NCBI GenBank assembly: GCA_041393495.1
Contig: JAWKKA010000004.1
Coordinates: 108,608 to 172,607 of the forward strand
Source of the DNA: RHKX01 sp041393495
Lineage (GTDB): Bacteria; Actinomycetota; Thermoleophilia; Solirubrobacterales; 70-9
Direction: 5' to 3'
DNA length: 64,000 nucleotides
Under the pieces are notes generated by a model. It had not been told where the DNA came from, searched no databases, and worked only from the letters and a program-made list of their open reading frames with translations. Below, one piece after another: positions 8,195 through 18,306 of the stretch. Every line of letters begins with the position of its first letter. Position 1 is the stretch's first letter. A program made the position numbers and the translations under genes.

Positions 8195-9617
8195 TCAGGC
8201 GCGCAGCGCCGCCTCGACGACGCGGGCGCAGCGGCGGCCCTCGGCGATCGCGGTGACGATCAGCGAGGCGCCGACGCGGACGTCGCCGGCCGCGTAGACC
8301 CCGTCGACCGAGGTCGCGAAGGTGTTCGCCTTGACGTTGCCGCGGCGGTCGTAGGCGACGCCGAGGTCGTCGAGCAGGCCCTCGTGCTCGGGCTGGGTGA
8401 AGCCGACGGCGATCAGGACGAGGTCGGCCTCGACCGCGAACTCGCTGCCGGGGACGCCGACGATCGTCCGTGAGGACTCGCCCGTGACCTCACGGGCGAC
8501 GATCCGGGCGACGTTGCCGCCCTCGCCCTCCATGCCGAGCACCTGCCGGCCGAACCGCCGCTCGCCGCCCTCCTCGAGCGCGTAGGTGGTGACCAGCCGG
8601 CGCGGCTGGATCGGCCAGGGGGTGTTCGGGTAGCGGCCGCTCGCCGGCACTTCGGGATAGACGTCGAGCAGGAGGACGTCGGCGGCGCCCTCGCGGAGCG
8701 CGTTGGAGACGCAGTCCATGCCGGTGTCGCCGCCGCCGACGACGACGACGCGCCTGCCGGCGGCCGAGACCTCGCGCTCGGCGTGGCGGGCGACGCGGCC
8801 CTGCGACTCGGCGACCGAGCGGTTGCGCGCGTACAGGTACTCCATCGCGAGGTGGATCCCGTCGAGGTCGCGGCCGGGGACCTCGAGGTCGCGCTCGACC
8901 CGTGAGCCGGTCGCGAGGATCACCGCGTCGTGGTCGGCGCGGAGCCGCTCGACGCTGATGTCGCGACCGACGTCGACGTCGCAGCGGAACTCGATCCCCT
9001 CCTGCTCGAGGACGGCGAGCCGGCGGTCGACGATCCACTTCTCGAGCTTCGCGTCGGGGACGCCGAAGCGGAGCAGCCCGCCCGGCGCCTCGTCGCGCTC
9101 GTAGACGGTGACCCGGTGCCCGACCTTGTTGAGCTCGGCGGCGGCCGCCATCCCGGCGGGGCCGGAGCCGACGACGGCGACGTGGCGGCCGGTCCGCGTC
9201 GCCGGCGGCTCCGGAACGACCCAGCCCTGCTCGAAGGCGTGGTTGATCGTCCAGTACTCGATCTGCTTGATCATCACCGGGTCGTCGTCGATGTCGAGCA
9301 CGCAGCCGACTCGCACACGGCGCCGGGCAGATCAGCCCGGTGAACTGGGGAAGTTGTTTGTCGCGTGGAGCTGGTCGATCGCGGCCTTCCAGTCGCCGAC
9401 CCGGGCGAGGTCGTTCCAGTCGGGAATCAGGCTGCCGAGCGGGGCAGGCGTTGTTGCAGAACGGCACGCCGCAGTCCATGCAGCGCGACGCCTGGTGGCG
9501 CAGCTCCTCCTCGGGCAGGGTCCCGAAGATCTCCGCGTAGTCGCGGACGCGCTCCTGCGCCGGCCGCTCCGGCATCGGGACGCGATGAAAATCGAGGAAT
9601 CCGCGCGGGTTCGCCAT
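8195..9617 (-). pseudogene. gltD: Glutamate synthase small subunit, frame-disrupted
   Basis: The NAD(P)H-dependent small subunit of glutamate synthase carries electrons from NAD(P)H via FAD to the large subunit. The N-terminus (from ATG 9617) has the iron-sulfur cysteines CMDCGVPFCNNACP, and the rest has dinucleotide-binding GSGPAGMAAAAEL and VVGGGDTGMDC. The frame breaks near 9457 (one extra C), near 9351 (one C missing) and near 9312 (net one extra base). Correcting these gives a continuous protein of normal length, about 475 residues. Either the gene is recently inactivated or the sequence has indel errors. It starts 10 bases after gltB and converges on the aldehyde dehydrogenase. Confidence 0.85.
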
Positions 9618-9627
9618 CAGCCGGTCA

Positions 9628-12600
9628 CTACGCGAGGTTGACGGTTCGGGCCTTGGCGGGCGGGGCGGTGTGGGCGAGGGCGGCCCGAACCCGGGCGGGA
9701 TCACGACGACGAACTCGCTCGCGGCCTCGTCCCAGCGGTCGAGCAGGCCCGCGGCGACGGTCGAGCCGGTCCGGCGCTGGTGTCGTCGATCAGGTCGCGC
9801 AGGAAGCGGCCGCCCTCCGGGTGAACCGCCTCGAGCTGACCATCCCCATGTTGCACTTCGGCGGGAAGACGTCGTCGGGATCCCAGATGCAGGCGATCCC
9901 GCCAGCTCATTCCGGCCGCGAAGCTGCGGCCGGTCGGACCGAGGACGACGACGCAGCCGCCGGTCATGTACTCGCAGCCGTGCTCGCCGATCCCCTCGAC
10001 GACGGCGAGGGCGCCGGAGTTGCGGACCGCGAAGCGCTCCTGCCGGCGCGGCCCCGGAAGAACGCCTTGCCGGCGGTCGCTCCGTAGAGCGCGACGTTGC
10101 CGGCGATCACGTTGCTCTCGGCCTTGTAGCCGGCGGTCGTCGCCGGCCGGACCGGGCGAGGACGCCGCCGGAGAGGCCCTTGCCGGCGTAGTCGTTGACG
10201 TCGCCCTTGATCGTGATCGTCACCCCCGGCGCCAGCCAGGCGCCGGCGGACTGGCCGGCCGAGCCGGTCAGCTCGAACGCGATCGTGTCCTCCGCCAGCC
10301 CGTCGGCGCCCCGCGCGCGGACGAGCGCGTTGGAGACGCGGCCGCCGACGGCGAGGTCGATGTTGGCGACGCTCGTCGCGTGGCTGACCCGCTCGCCGCG
10401 CTCGATCGCCGCCGCGGCCGGGCGCAGCAGCATCCGCTCGTCGAACGACGCCCCGACCGGGTGCTCTTTGGCCTCGCCGGGGACGAACCCGCGCGGCGCG
10501 TCGCGGGCGACCGCCGGGACGGCGAGCAGCGGCCGCAGATCCAGCGAGCTCGCCTTCCAGTGCTCGATCGCGGCCCGGGAGCGGAGCAGCTCGGTGCGGC
10601 CGACGAGGTCGCTGAACCGGCGGATCCCGAGCGACGCCATCAGCTGCCGCGCTTCCTCGGCGACGAGCAGCATGTAGCGGACGACGTGCTCGGGCTTGCC
10701 CGAGAAGCGCGCCCGCAGCTCCGGGTCCTGCGTCGCCACCCCGACCGGGCACGTGTTGAGGTGGCAGACCCGCATCATGATGCAGCCGGTGGCGATCAGC
10801 GGCGCCGTCGACAGCCCGATCTCGTCGGCGCCGAGCAGCGCCCCGATGACGACGTCGCGGCCGGTCCGCATCTGCCCGTCGGTCTGCAGGACGACCCGGG
10901 TCCGCAGGCCGCTGTCGAGCAGCGCCTGCTGGGTCTCGGCGATGCCGATCTCCCAGGGGACGCCGGCGCCCTGGATCGACGACAGCGGCGAGGCGCCGGT
11001 GCCGCCGTCGTGGCCGGCGATCACGACGTGGTCGGCGCCGGCCTTGACGCAGCCGACCGCGACGGTCCCGCAGCCCGACTCGGCGGCGAGCTTGACGGAG
11101 ACGCTCGCGGTCGGGTTCGCGGCGCGGAGGTCGTAGATGAGCTGCTTGAGGTCCTCGATCGAGTAGATGTCGTGGTGCGGCGGCGGCGAGATCAGCTCGG
11201 TCCCGGGCAGCGCGTAGCGGAGGGCGCCGATGTAGGTGTCGACCTTGTGGCCGGGTAGCTGCCCACCCTCGCCCGGCTTCGCTCCCTGGGCGATCTTGAT
11301 CTGGATCTGGTCGGCGCGCGAGAGGTACTCGAGGTCGACGCCGAAGCGCCCGGAGGCGACCTGGCGGATCCGCGAGCGCCGCAGGTCGCCGTTCGGGTCG
11401 GGCTCGTTGCGACGCCGGTCCTCGCCGCCCTCGCCGCTGTTGGAGAGACCGCCGAGGCGGTTCATCGCGATCGCGAGCGTCTCGTGCGCCTCCGGCGAGA
11501 GCGCGCCGAGGCTCATCGCCCCGGTCGAGAAGCGCTTGACGATCTCCGACGCGGGCTCGACCTCGTCGAGCGGAACCGGCTCGGCCTCGCCGTTCAGCTC
11601 GAGCAGGCCGCGGATCATCGCCCGTTGCGCGTTCTCCTCGTTGACGCGGCGGCTGAACCCGTCGTAGGACTCGCGGCCCTCGGCGTCGCCGTCGGCGGAG
11701 CGTGCCGCCCGCTGCAGCGAAGCGATCGTCTCCGGATCCCACATGTGCATCTCGCCGTCACGGCGCCAGCGGTAGACGCCGCCCTGCGGCAGGAGCTTCT
11801 CGCTGTCGGCCGCCAGCCGGGCGCTCTCGACGTGCTCGGGGAGCGCGAGCCCGTGGACCTCGGGGTAGGCGCGGGCGTGCCGGTCGAGCGCCTCGCGGGC
11901 GATCTCGCCGAGGCCGATCCCGTCGAGGCGCGAGGGGGTCCCGGTGAAGTGGACGTCGACGACGTCGCGGTCGATGCCGACGATCTCGAAGATCTGGGCG
12001 CCCCGGTAGGAGCGGATCGTCGCGATCCCGATCTTCGAGAGGACCTTGAGCAGGCCTTTGCCGATCGCGGCGATCGCGATCTCGTTGGCGTCGGCGAGCG
12101 GCCCGTCGAGGCCGACCGTCGGCACGTCGAGCATCGTCATCGTCTCGAGCATCAGGTAGGGGTTGATCGCGGTCGCGCCGTAGCCGATCAGCGCCGCGAG
12201 GTGGTGGACCTCGCGCGGCTCGCCGGATTCGACGACCAGCGCCGCCCGCAGCCGGGTGCCCTCGAGCACGAGCGCGTGATGGACGGTCGAGCAGGCGAGC
12301 AGCGCCGGGATCGGCACCCGCCCGGCAGCGGTCGCGCGATCGCTGAGGACGAGCAGGGTCGTGTTCTCCTCGAGGGCCGCGATGGCCTCGGCGCGGATCC
12401 GCTCGAGCGCGCCCTCGAGGCCGTCCTCGCCGTCCTCGACGGCCCAGGTCGTGTCGATCGTCGTCGGGTGCAGGGCGTTGTGCGGGTTGCGCCGGAGCCG
12501 CTCGAGCTCGAAGTCGGTGAGGATCGGCTGCGCGAGCTCGACGTGGTTGACGACCTGCGGCTCGGTGCTGAGCAGGTTGCCCTGGGGGCCGATGTCGGTC

Positions 12601-14263
12601 CGCAGGCTCATCACGCAGTGCTCGCGGACCGAGTCGATCGCCGGGTTGGTGACCTGCGCGAAGCGCTGCTTGAAGTAGGTGAAAAGCGACGGGCTCTGCT
12701 CGGAGAAGACCGGGAGGGCGGCGTCGTTGCCCATCGAGCCGGTTGGCTCGCGACCGTCGCGGAGCAGCGGCGCGAGCAACGTCCTGGGTCCTCCTGCGTG
12801 TAGCCGAAGAAGGCGAGCTGGCGAGGTCAACAGCGGCTCGACCGGCTCGATCGTCGCCATCGGATCGGGAAGCTGGCGGACGCCGAGCTTGCCCTCGGCG
12901 TACCAGTCGCCGTACGGTGCTTCCGCCGCGACCGCGAGCTCGGGCTCGCCATCGGTGCTGACGAGCCCGGTCCCGAGATCGACGAGAAAGAGCTGCGCCG
13001 GCTCGAGGCGTCCCATCCTCGCGATCTTGTTCGCCGTCGTCGTGAAGATCGCCCGACTCCGAGCCGAGGCAGACCCAGCCGTCGCGGGTGATCATCCAGC
13101 GTCCGGGCCGCAGGCCGTTGCGGTCGAGCATCGCGCCGAGCGTGCGGCCGTCGCAGAACGCGATCGCGGCGGGGCCGTCCCACGGCTCGACGAGCCGCGA
13201 GTGGTAGCGGTAAGCCCTCGAGGCGCCAGCCGCGATGTCTCGCGGCCCTCCCAGACGGCGAGGGATCATCATCATCATCGCGTGCTGCGGCGTCCGCCCG
13301 CCGAGCACCATCAGCTCGAGCGCGCGGTCGAACGCGGCCGAGTCGGAGACCCCCTCGTCGATCAGCGGCAGGCAGGCGCGCAGGTCCTCGCCGAACGCGT
13401 CGAGAGGAAGCACGGTCTCGCGGGCGCGCATCCAGTTGACGTTGCCGAGGACGGTGTTGATCTCGCCGTTGTGGGCGATCATCCGCAGCGGCTGAGCGAG
13501 GCTCCCAGCTCGGCGCCGTGTTCGTCGAGAAGCGGGAGTGCACGATCGCGAAGCTGCTGCGCAGGGAGAGGTCGCGCAGGTCGGGGTAGAACTGCGGGAG
13601 CTGCGGCGCGGTGAGCATCCCCTTGTAGACGATCGTCCGGCAGGACATGCTCGGGAAGAACAGCTCGGCGCCGCACTCGCGTTCGGCCCGGCGACGGACG
13701 ACGAACAGGCTGCGGTCGAAGGCCACCTCGTCGGCGACGTGGTCGCCGGCCTCGATGAAGAGCTGGCTGATCCGCGGTGCCGAATCGCGGGCGAGCTGAC
13801 CGCACGACGTCTCGTCGACCGGCACCTGGCGCCAGCCGATCACCCCATGGCCGGCACGGGCGACGAGCTCCTCGACCCGGCGGCGGATCCGGGCGGTGCC
13901 GCCGACCGTGTCGCGCCGCATGAAGCACATCGCGACGGCGAGCTTTCCGGGCCCCGGCAGGACGACCGGCTTGGTGTCGATCTCGGCCGTTCGCGAGCGG
14001 AAGAACTCGTGCGGGAGGGCGAACATGATCCCGGCGCCATCGCCGGTCGACTCGTCGGCGCCGGCGGCGCCGCGGTGCTCGAGGCGATCGAGGGCGACGA
14101 GCGCGCGGTCGATCGTCTCGTGGATCGCGCGGCCGTCGAGGCGGGCCACGCAGGCGATCCCGCAGCCGTCGTGGAACGTCGTTGGATCGTGGACGCCCGC
14201 GAACCCGGAGCGGCGGGTGGCGGTGGCGGTGGCGGTGGCGGAGTTGTCTGCGTTACGAGTCAT
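9628..14263 (-). pseudogene. gltB: Glutamate synthase large subunit, frame-disrupted by about ten indels
   Basis: Glutamate synthase transfers the glutamine amide to 2-oxoglutarate. The class II amidotransferase cysteine is C34 in DGCGIACVARLDG. The FMN/synthase domain (LSNSGEGGED, AGHDGGTGASPLSS) and the C-terminal beta-helix (GNVALYGATAGKAFFRG) follow. Total span fits the usual 1500 residues, but reading frame changes occur near 13502, 13258/13215, 13055, 12825/12790, 10155, 10042, 9899, 9842, 9785 and 9703. Most look like single C/G gains or losses. Residues on both sides remain conserved, so decay would have to be very recent; sequencing indels are equally plausible. The final TVNLA-stop is recognisable. 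Confidence 0.88.
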
Positions 14264-14522
14264 GAAAGCGGCCGCGCAAGCGCGGGTGCGGATGCCAACC
14301 GGACGCAGAGGACCCCTTGGCAGCCCGGGTCGGGGACCCTCACGGTGGCAGGAAAATGGTACGGCAAACCCGTCCGAGGCCGTCGGCGCTCGAAGTCGCG
14401 GCGCGGTCGTCACGGGCCGGCCGCGAGCGCCTGCTTCGGCACGGCGTTCGTCGCCGAGCCCAACATCTCGGCCCTCCTGGTTCCGGAATGTCGCGCTCAC
14501 CGCGACGCGGGGCGGCCGTCGC

Positions 14523-15272
14523 CTAGGCCCGGCCGGCCTCCAGCAGCCGGCGCAGGAACCGTTGCGTGCTCGGCTCGGCGGGGTGCTCGAGGACCTGCTC
14601 GGGCGGGCCGAGCTCGGCGAGCCGGCCCTCGTGCAGGAAGCCGACCCGGTCGGCGACCTCGCGCGCGAAGCCCATCTCGTGGGTCGCGATCAGCATCGTC
14701 ACGCCCTCCTCCTTGAGGTCGCGGACGGCGCGCAGGACCTCGCCGACCAGCTCGGGGTCGAGGGCGCTCGTGATCTCGTCGAGGAGCATCGCCCGCGGGC
14801 GGGTCGCGAACGCGCGGGCAATCGCGACCCGCTGCTGCTGGCCGCCGGAGAGGTTCGACGGGCTCTCCTGCTCGCGCCCCTCGAGGCCGAAGCGGGCGAG
14901 CATCGTTCGCGCCGCCTCGCGGGCCTCCTCGCGGCCGAGGCCGTGGGCGCGGGTGATCCCGAGGGTGACGTTGTCGATCACGTTCAGGTGCGGGAACAGG
15001 TTGTAGGCCTGAAAGACGAAGCCGAGCCGGCGCCGGACCGAGACCGGGTCGGCGGCGGGATCGGTGACCACCTCGCCGTCGAGGCGGATGTCGCCGTCGT
15101 CGATCTCGATCAGCAGATCGACGCAGCGCAGCAGCGTCGACTTGCCGGAGCCGGAGGCGCCGATCACGGCGACCGCCTCGTGCTCGGCGATCTCGAGGTC
15201 GATGCCGGTCAGGACCTCGCGCTCGCCGAACGCCTTGGTGACGCCGTCGATGGCGATGACCGGCGTGCTCAC
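14523..15272 (-). CDS. Polar amino-acid ABC transporter, ATP-binding protein
   Basis: 249 residues with Walker A GASGSGKST, Q-loop FQAYNLFPHL, signature LSGGQQQR, Walker B MLLDEITSAL and the H-loop THEMGFA. The last two segments are typical of the GlnQ/HisP group. GTG 15272 overlaps the permease stop by 4 bases. It energises uptake of a polar amino acid. It lies upstream of gltB on the same strand, so glutamine or glutamate is a reasonable but unproven substrate. Confidence 0.92.
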   Translation of the reverse strand: MSTPVIAIDGVTKAFGEREVLTGIDLEIAEHEAVAVIGASGSGKSTLLRCVDLLIEIDDGDIRLDGEVVTDPAADPVSVRRRLGFVFQAYNLFPHLNVIDNVTLGITRAHGLGREEAREAARTMLARFGLEGREQESPSNLSGGQQQRVAIARAFATRPRAMLLDEITSALDPELVGEVLRAVRDLKEEGVTMLIATHEMGFAREVADRVGFLHEGRLAELGPPEQVLEHPAEPSTQRFLRRLLEAGRA

Positions 15273-16165
15273 CGGACCCGGCCCCGGTCCCAGCGGTCGA
15301 GCAGTCGCGCCAGCGGGATCGTCACCGCGAGGTAGAGCAGCGCCGCGCAGAGCAGGGGCGTGTAGTTGAAGTCGGTCGATGCCTGGATCTGCGCGATCCG
15401 GAACGCCTCGCCGGAGACGCCGATGATCGCGATCAGCGCGACGTCCTTCTGGAGGGCGATGAAGTCGTTGAGCAGCGGCGGGCCGACGTTGCGGACCGCC
15501 TGCGGGATGACGACGTGGCGCATCGCCTGGCGTTCGGTCAGCCCGATCGCGAGCGCCGCGTCGCGCTGGCCGGGGTGGACCGAGCGCAACCCGGCCCGGT
15601 AGACCTCGGAGACGTAGGCGCCGTAGGAGAGGGTCAGCGCGATCGCGCCGAGCACGACCGGCTCGGTCGGCAGCCACGAGAGCGGGTTGCCGCCGCCGCT
15701 CGCGTCGGCCTGCGTCAGCGCCGGGACGCCGAAGCCGACGAGGTAGACGAGCAGGATCGTCGGGATCCCGCGGAAGACGTCGGTGTAGAGGACGGCGAGC
15801 AGCCGCAGCGGGAACATCGCCGGGGCCGAGGAGGTCCGGATCAGCGCGACGAGCAGGCCGAGCGCCAGGACCGCGACCTCGACGACCATGAAGACGCGGA
15901 TGTCGAGCCAGAAGCCCTTCGCGACCTCCGGAAACGACTCCTTGAAGATCGTCGTGTCGAAGAACGTCTCGCGGACCGCGGGCCAGCCGCTGCTCGTCAG
16001 CACGAGCGCCGCCAGCCCGCCGATCACGACGACCGTCGAGAGCGCCGCGATCGCGAAGCCGCGGCGGTTGTGGCGCCGCTTTGCCGCCGCGCGCTCGGCA
16101 CGCCGGTCGCGGCCCCTGCTCAGCGGCGACCCGGAACGCTCCTCTCCCTCCAGCTCCGCTTCCAT
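15269..16165 (-). CDS. Polar amino-acid ABC transporter, permease
   Basis: 298 residues. A charged N-terminal extension of about 35 residues precedes the membrane domain. The HisM/GlnP family hallmark is clear: VFRGIPTILLVYL, then YVSEVYRAGLRSVHPGQRDA and the ATPase-contact loop ALAIGLTERQAMRHVVIPQA. It is translationally coupled to the ATPase and lies 38 bases downstream of the binding-protein gene, giving a complete three-gene importer. Confidence 0.92.
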   Translation of the reverse strand: MEAELEGEERSGSPLSRGRDRRAERAAAKRRHNRRGFAIAALSTVVVIGGLAALVLTSSGWPAVRETFFDTTIFKESFPEVAKGFWLDIRVFMVVEVAVLALGLLVALIRTSSAPAMFPLRLLAVLYTDVFRGIPTILLVYLVGFGVPALTQADASGGGNPLSWLPTEPVVLGAIALTLSYGAYVSEVYRAGLRSVHPGQRDAALAIGLTERQAMRHVVIPQAVRNVGPPLLNDFIALQKDVALIAIIGVSGEAFRIAQIQASTDFNYTPLLCAALLYLAVTIPLARLLDRWDRGRVR

Positions 16166-16203
16166 CGATTCCGGCCGGCCGCAACCGGGCCGGCGTCAGC
16201 TCC

Positions 16204-17085
16204 TCACTGCAGCTTCTGGACGCCGCCGGCGCTGTTGATCCACTTCTGCTGGATCCGCTCGAGCTCGCCGGAGCTCTTCAACTCGTCGATCGCGGCCGAG
16301 ACGCAACCGGTCAGCGCCGAGTCCTTGGCGAGCAGCGCCCCCCACTCGTCGCCGCCGGGGGCCGGGAACTCGCCGACGATCGTCGCGTCGGGGACCTGCA
16401 CGGCGGTCAGATACAGCGCCGTCGGCGTGTCGACGACGACGGCGTCGACCTGGCCCTGCTTGAGAGCGCTGACGACGTCGTTGGAGGTGTCGAAGACCTG
16501 CGGCTCGCTGTCCGGCTGGATCGTCTCGTTGACCGCGTCGAGGCTCGTCGTCCCGATCTGGACGCCGATGTCGGCGCTCTTCAGGTCGTCGATCGAGGTC
16601 GCGCTCGCCGCGTCGGAGTCCTTGAGCGCGACGACCGCCTGGTCGGCCGTGTAGTACGGCGTCGAGAAGTCGACCTGCTCGGCACGCTTCGGCGTGATCG
16701 AGATCTGGTTGATGTCGAAGTCGAAGTCCTTCGGCCCGGGCGCGTAGGAGGAGTTGAACGGCACCACCGTCCACTCGACCTGCTCGGGCGTGAAGCCGAG
16801 CTGATCGGCGATCGCGTAGGCGGTCGCGCTCTCGAAGCCCTTGCCGTTGCTCGGGTCGTTGTCCTCGAAGTAGGGCGGGTAGGCGGGCTTGTCGGTGCCG
16901 ATCGTGAGGACGCCCGACTTCAGCGTGTCGAGCTGGTCCGGGGTGCAGTCGGCGAGCGAGGTCGTGCCGGTCGTGTCGGCCGCGGTCGAGTCGGTCGAGT
17001 CGGAGCCGCCGCATGCCGCGATCGCGAAGGCGGCGCCGAGCATGCAAACGAGCAGCAGGGACTTGAGGATTCGGGGCTGGGACAC
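16204..17085 (-). CDS. Polar amino-acid ABC transporter, substrate-binding lipoprotein
   Basis: 293 residues starting at GTG 17085, with GGAGG 7 bases upstream. The signal peptide ends in a lipobox with C25 (FAIAAC|GGS), followed by an S/T-rich linker. The binding domain has family-3 solute-binding features: GTDKPAYPPYFE, DFDINQISITPKRAEQVDFSTPYY and a closing tail with ERIQQKW. It captures an amino acid outside the membrane for the permease and ATPase encoded next. Confidence 0.92.
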   Translation of the reverse strand: MSQPRILKSLLLVCMLGAAFAIAACGGSDSTDSTAADTTGTTSLADCTPDQLDTLKSGVLTIGTDKPAYPPYFEDNDPSNGKGFESATAYAIADQLGFTPEQVEWTVVPFNSSYAPGPKDFDFDINQISITPKRAEQVDFSTPYYTADQAVVALKDSDAASATSIDDLKSADIGVQIGTTSLDAVNETIQPDSEPQVFDTSNDVVSALKQGQVDAVVVDTPTALYLTAVQVPDATIVGEFPAPGGDEWGALLAKDSALTGCVSAAIDELKSSGELERIQQKWINSAGGVQKLQ

Positions 17086-17226
17086 GAAGACCTCCGGCAG
17101 GGAACGTCCTGGGAACGCGAACGCGGGAATCCTACGCGGATGCGGCGCGAGCGGCGGCGCCGCCTGCGGTCGCGCGGCGGGCTGCGCGCCGGATCGTCGC
17201 GGGCGGCTCCTGCGAGACTGCCCGCC

Positions 17227-18027
17227 GTGCCAGCCGTCCCGAAGAGGAGCCTCACCGACGACACGGCGGTCAGTCGGCTCGCCCGCGGCCGCTGGAGGGG
17301 CGAGATCGGCACCGAGTGGTTCGGTCCTCCCGGCCCCAACGGCGGCTTCATCGCGGCCCTCATCCTGCGTGCGATCCGCGCCGAGATCGCCGACGGCGAA
17401 CGGCGGCCGCGATCGATGACGCTGCACTACCTGCGTCCGCCGACGGCGGGAGCGGCGGAGATCGAGGTCACGGTGGAGCGCTCCGGCGGCTCGGCGACCA
17501 CCTGCTCGGCGCGCCTGCTGGAAGGCGGCCGGACGGTGACGCTCGCCCTCTGCGTGCTCACCGCCGACTACGAGGGGGCGGCGAGCTGGGACCCGCAGCC
17601 GCCGCAGGCGCCGGCTGCCGATGCGATCGAGCTCGTCGGCGGCGAGCCGGGCGCCCCGCCGCTGTTCGCGCAGCTCGAGACGCGGCCGGTCTGGGGCGCA
17701 CAGCCGTTCAGCGGCGGCGCCGAGCCGCTGGCCGGCGGCTGGCTGCGGACCCGCGGCGACACCGAGATGACGCCGGAGCTGATCGCCTTCTACACCGATG
17801 CGTGGTGGCCGGCCCCGTTCAGCGTGATGACCGAGTTCGCGCCGGCGCCGACCCTCGAGCTGACGGTCCACTGGCGCGCGCAGCCGGATCCCGACGACAC
17901 GCTCGTCCTCGCCCGGTTCGAAGCCGCGGCCTCGATCGACGGCCTGTTCGACGAGCAGGGCGAGGTCTGGGACCGCAATGGCCGGCTGCTCGCGCAGTCG
18001 CGGCAGCTCGCCCTGCTGCGCACCTAG
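17227..18027 (+). CDS. Acyl-CoA thioesterase family protein (double hotdog)
   Basis: 266 residues from GTG 17227. The N-terminal half has GPPGPNGGFIAALILRAI followed by SMTLHYLRPP, typical of the TesB-like/Acot8-like thioesterase fold, and the C-terminal half repeats a hotdog with LELTVHWRA and a closing DRNGRLLAQSRQLALL. It would hydrolyse acyl-CoA thioesters. It sits upstream of the acyl-CoA dehydrogenase cluster on the same strand, though 279 bases separate them. Substrate chain length cannot be read. Confidence 0.8.
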   Translation: MPAVPKRSLTDDTAVSRLARGRWRGEIGTEWFGPPGPNGGFIAALILRAIRAEIADGERRPRSMTLHYLRPPTAGAAEIEVTVERSGGSATTCSARLLEGGRTVTLALCVLTADYEGAASWDPQPPQAPAADAIELVGGEPGAPPLFAQLETRPVWGAQPFSGGAEPLAGGWLRTRGDTEMTPELIAFYTDAWWPAPFSVMTEFAPAPTLELTVHWRAQPDPDDTLVLARFEAAASIDGLFDEQGEVWDRNGRLLAQSRQLALLRT

Positions 18028-18306
18028 GCCTTGACGGTTGGGCTGCGTCCCGCGGACGGGCGTGGGTCCGGCGGGGGCGCGTGCGTCCGGCGGTCGGGCT
18101 GCGTTCCGACCGCGGATCGCCGATCGCCGGCACCGAACCGGGAACATGCCCCGGAAGCGTGCCGCTCTTCGGCCGCGGGCGTGATCGCGGCCGAATCGCG
18201 TGATCGGGCGTCGCCGCACGACATCGATGCCATTGTCTGATGTGCCACCGGCCTGCGCTACCATCGGCAGCCGCGCCGGGCCCGTGTCAGGCCCGCGACC
18301 GCCGCG

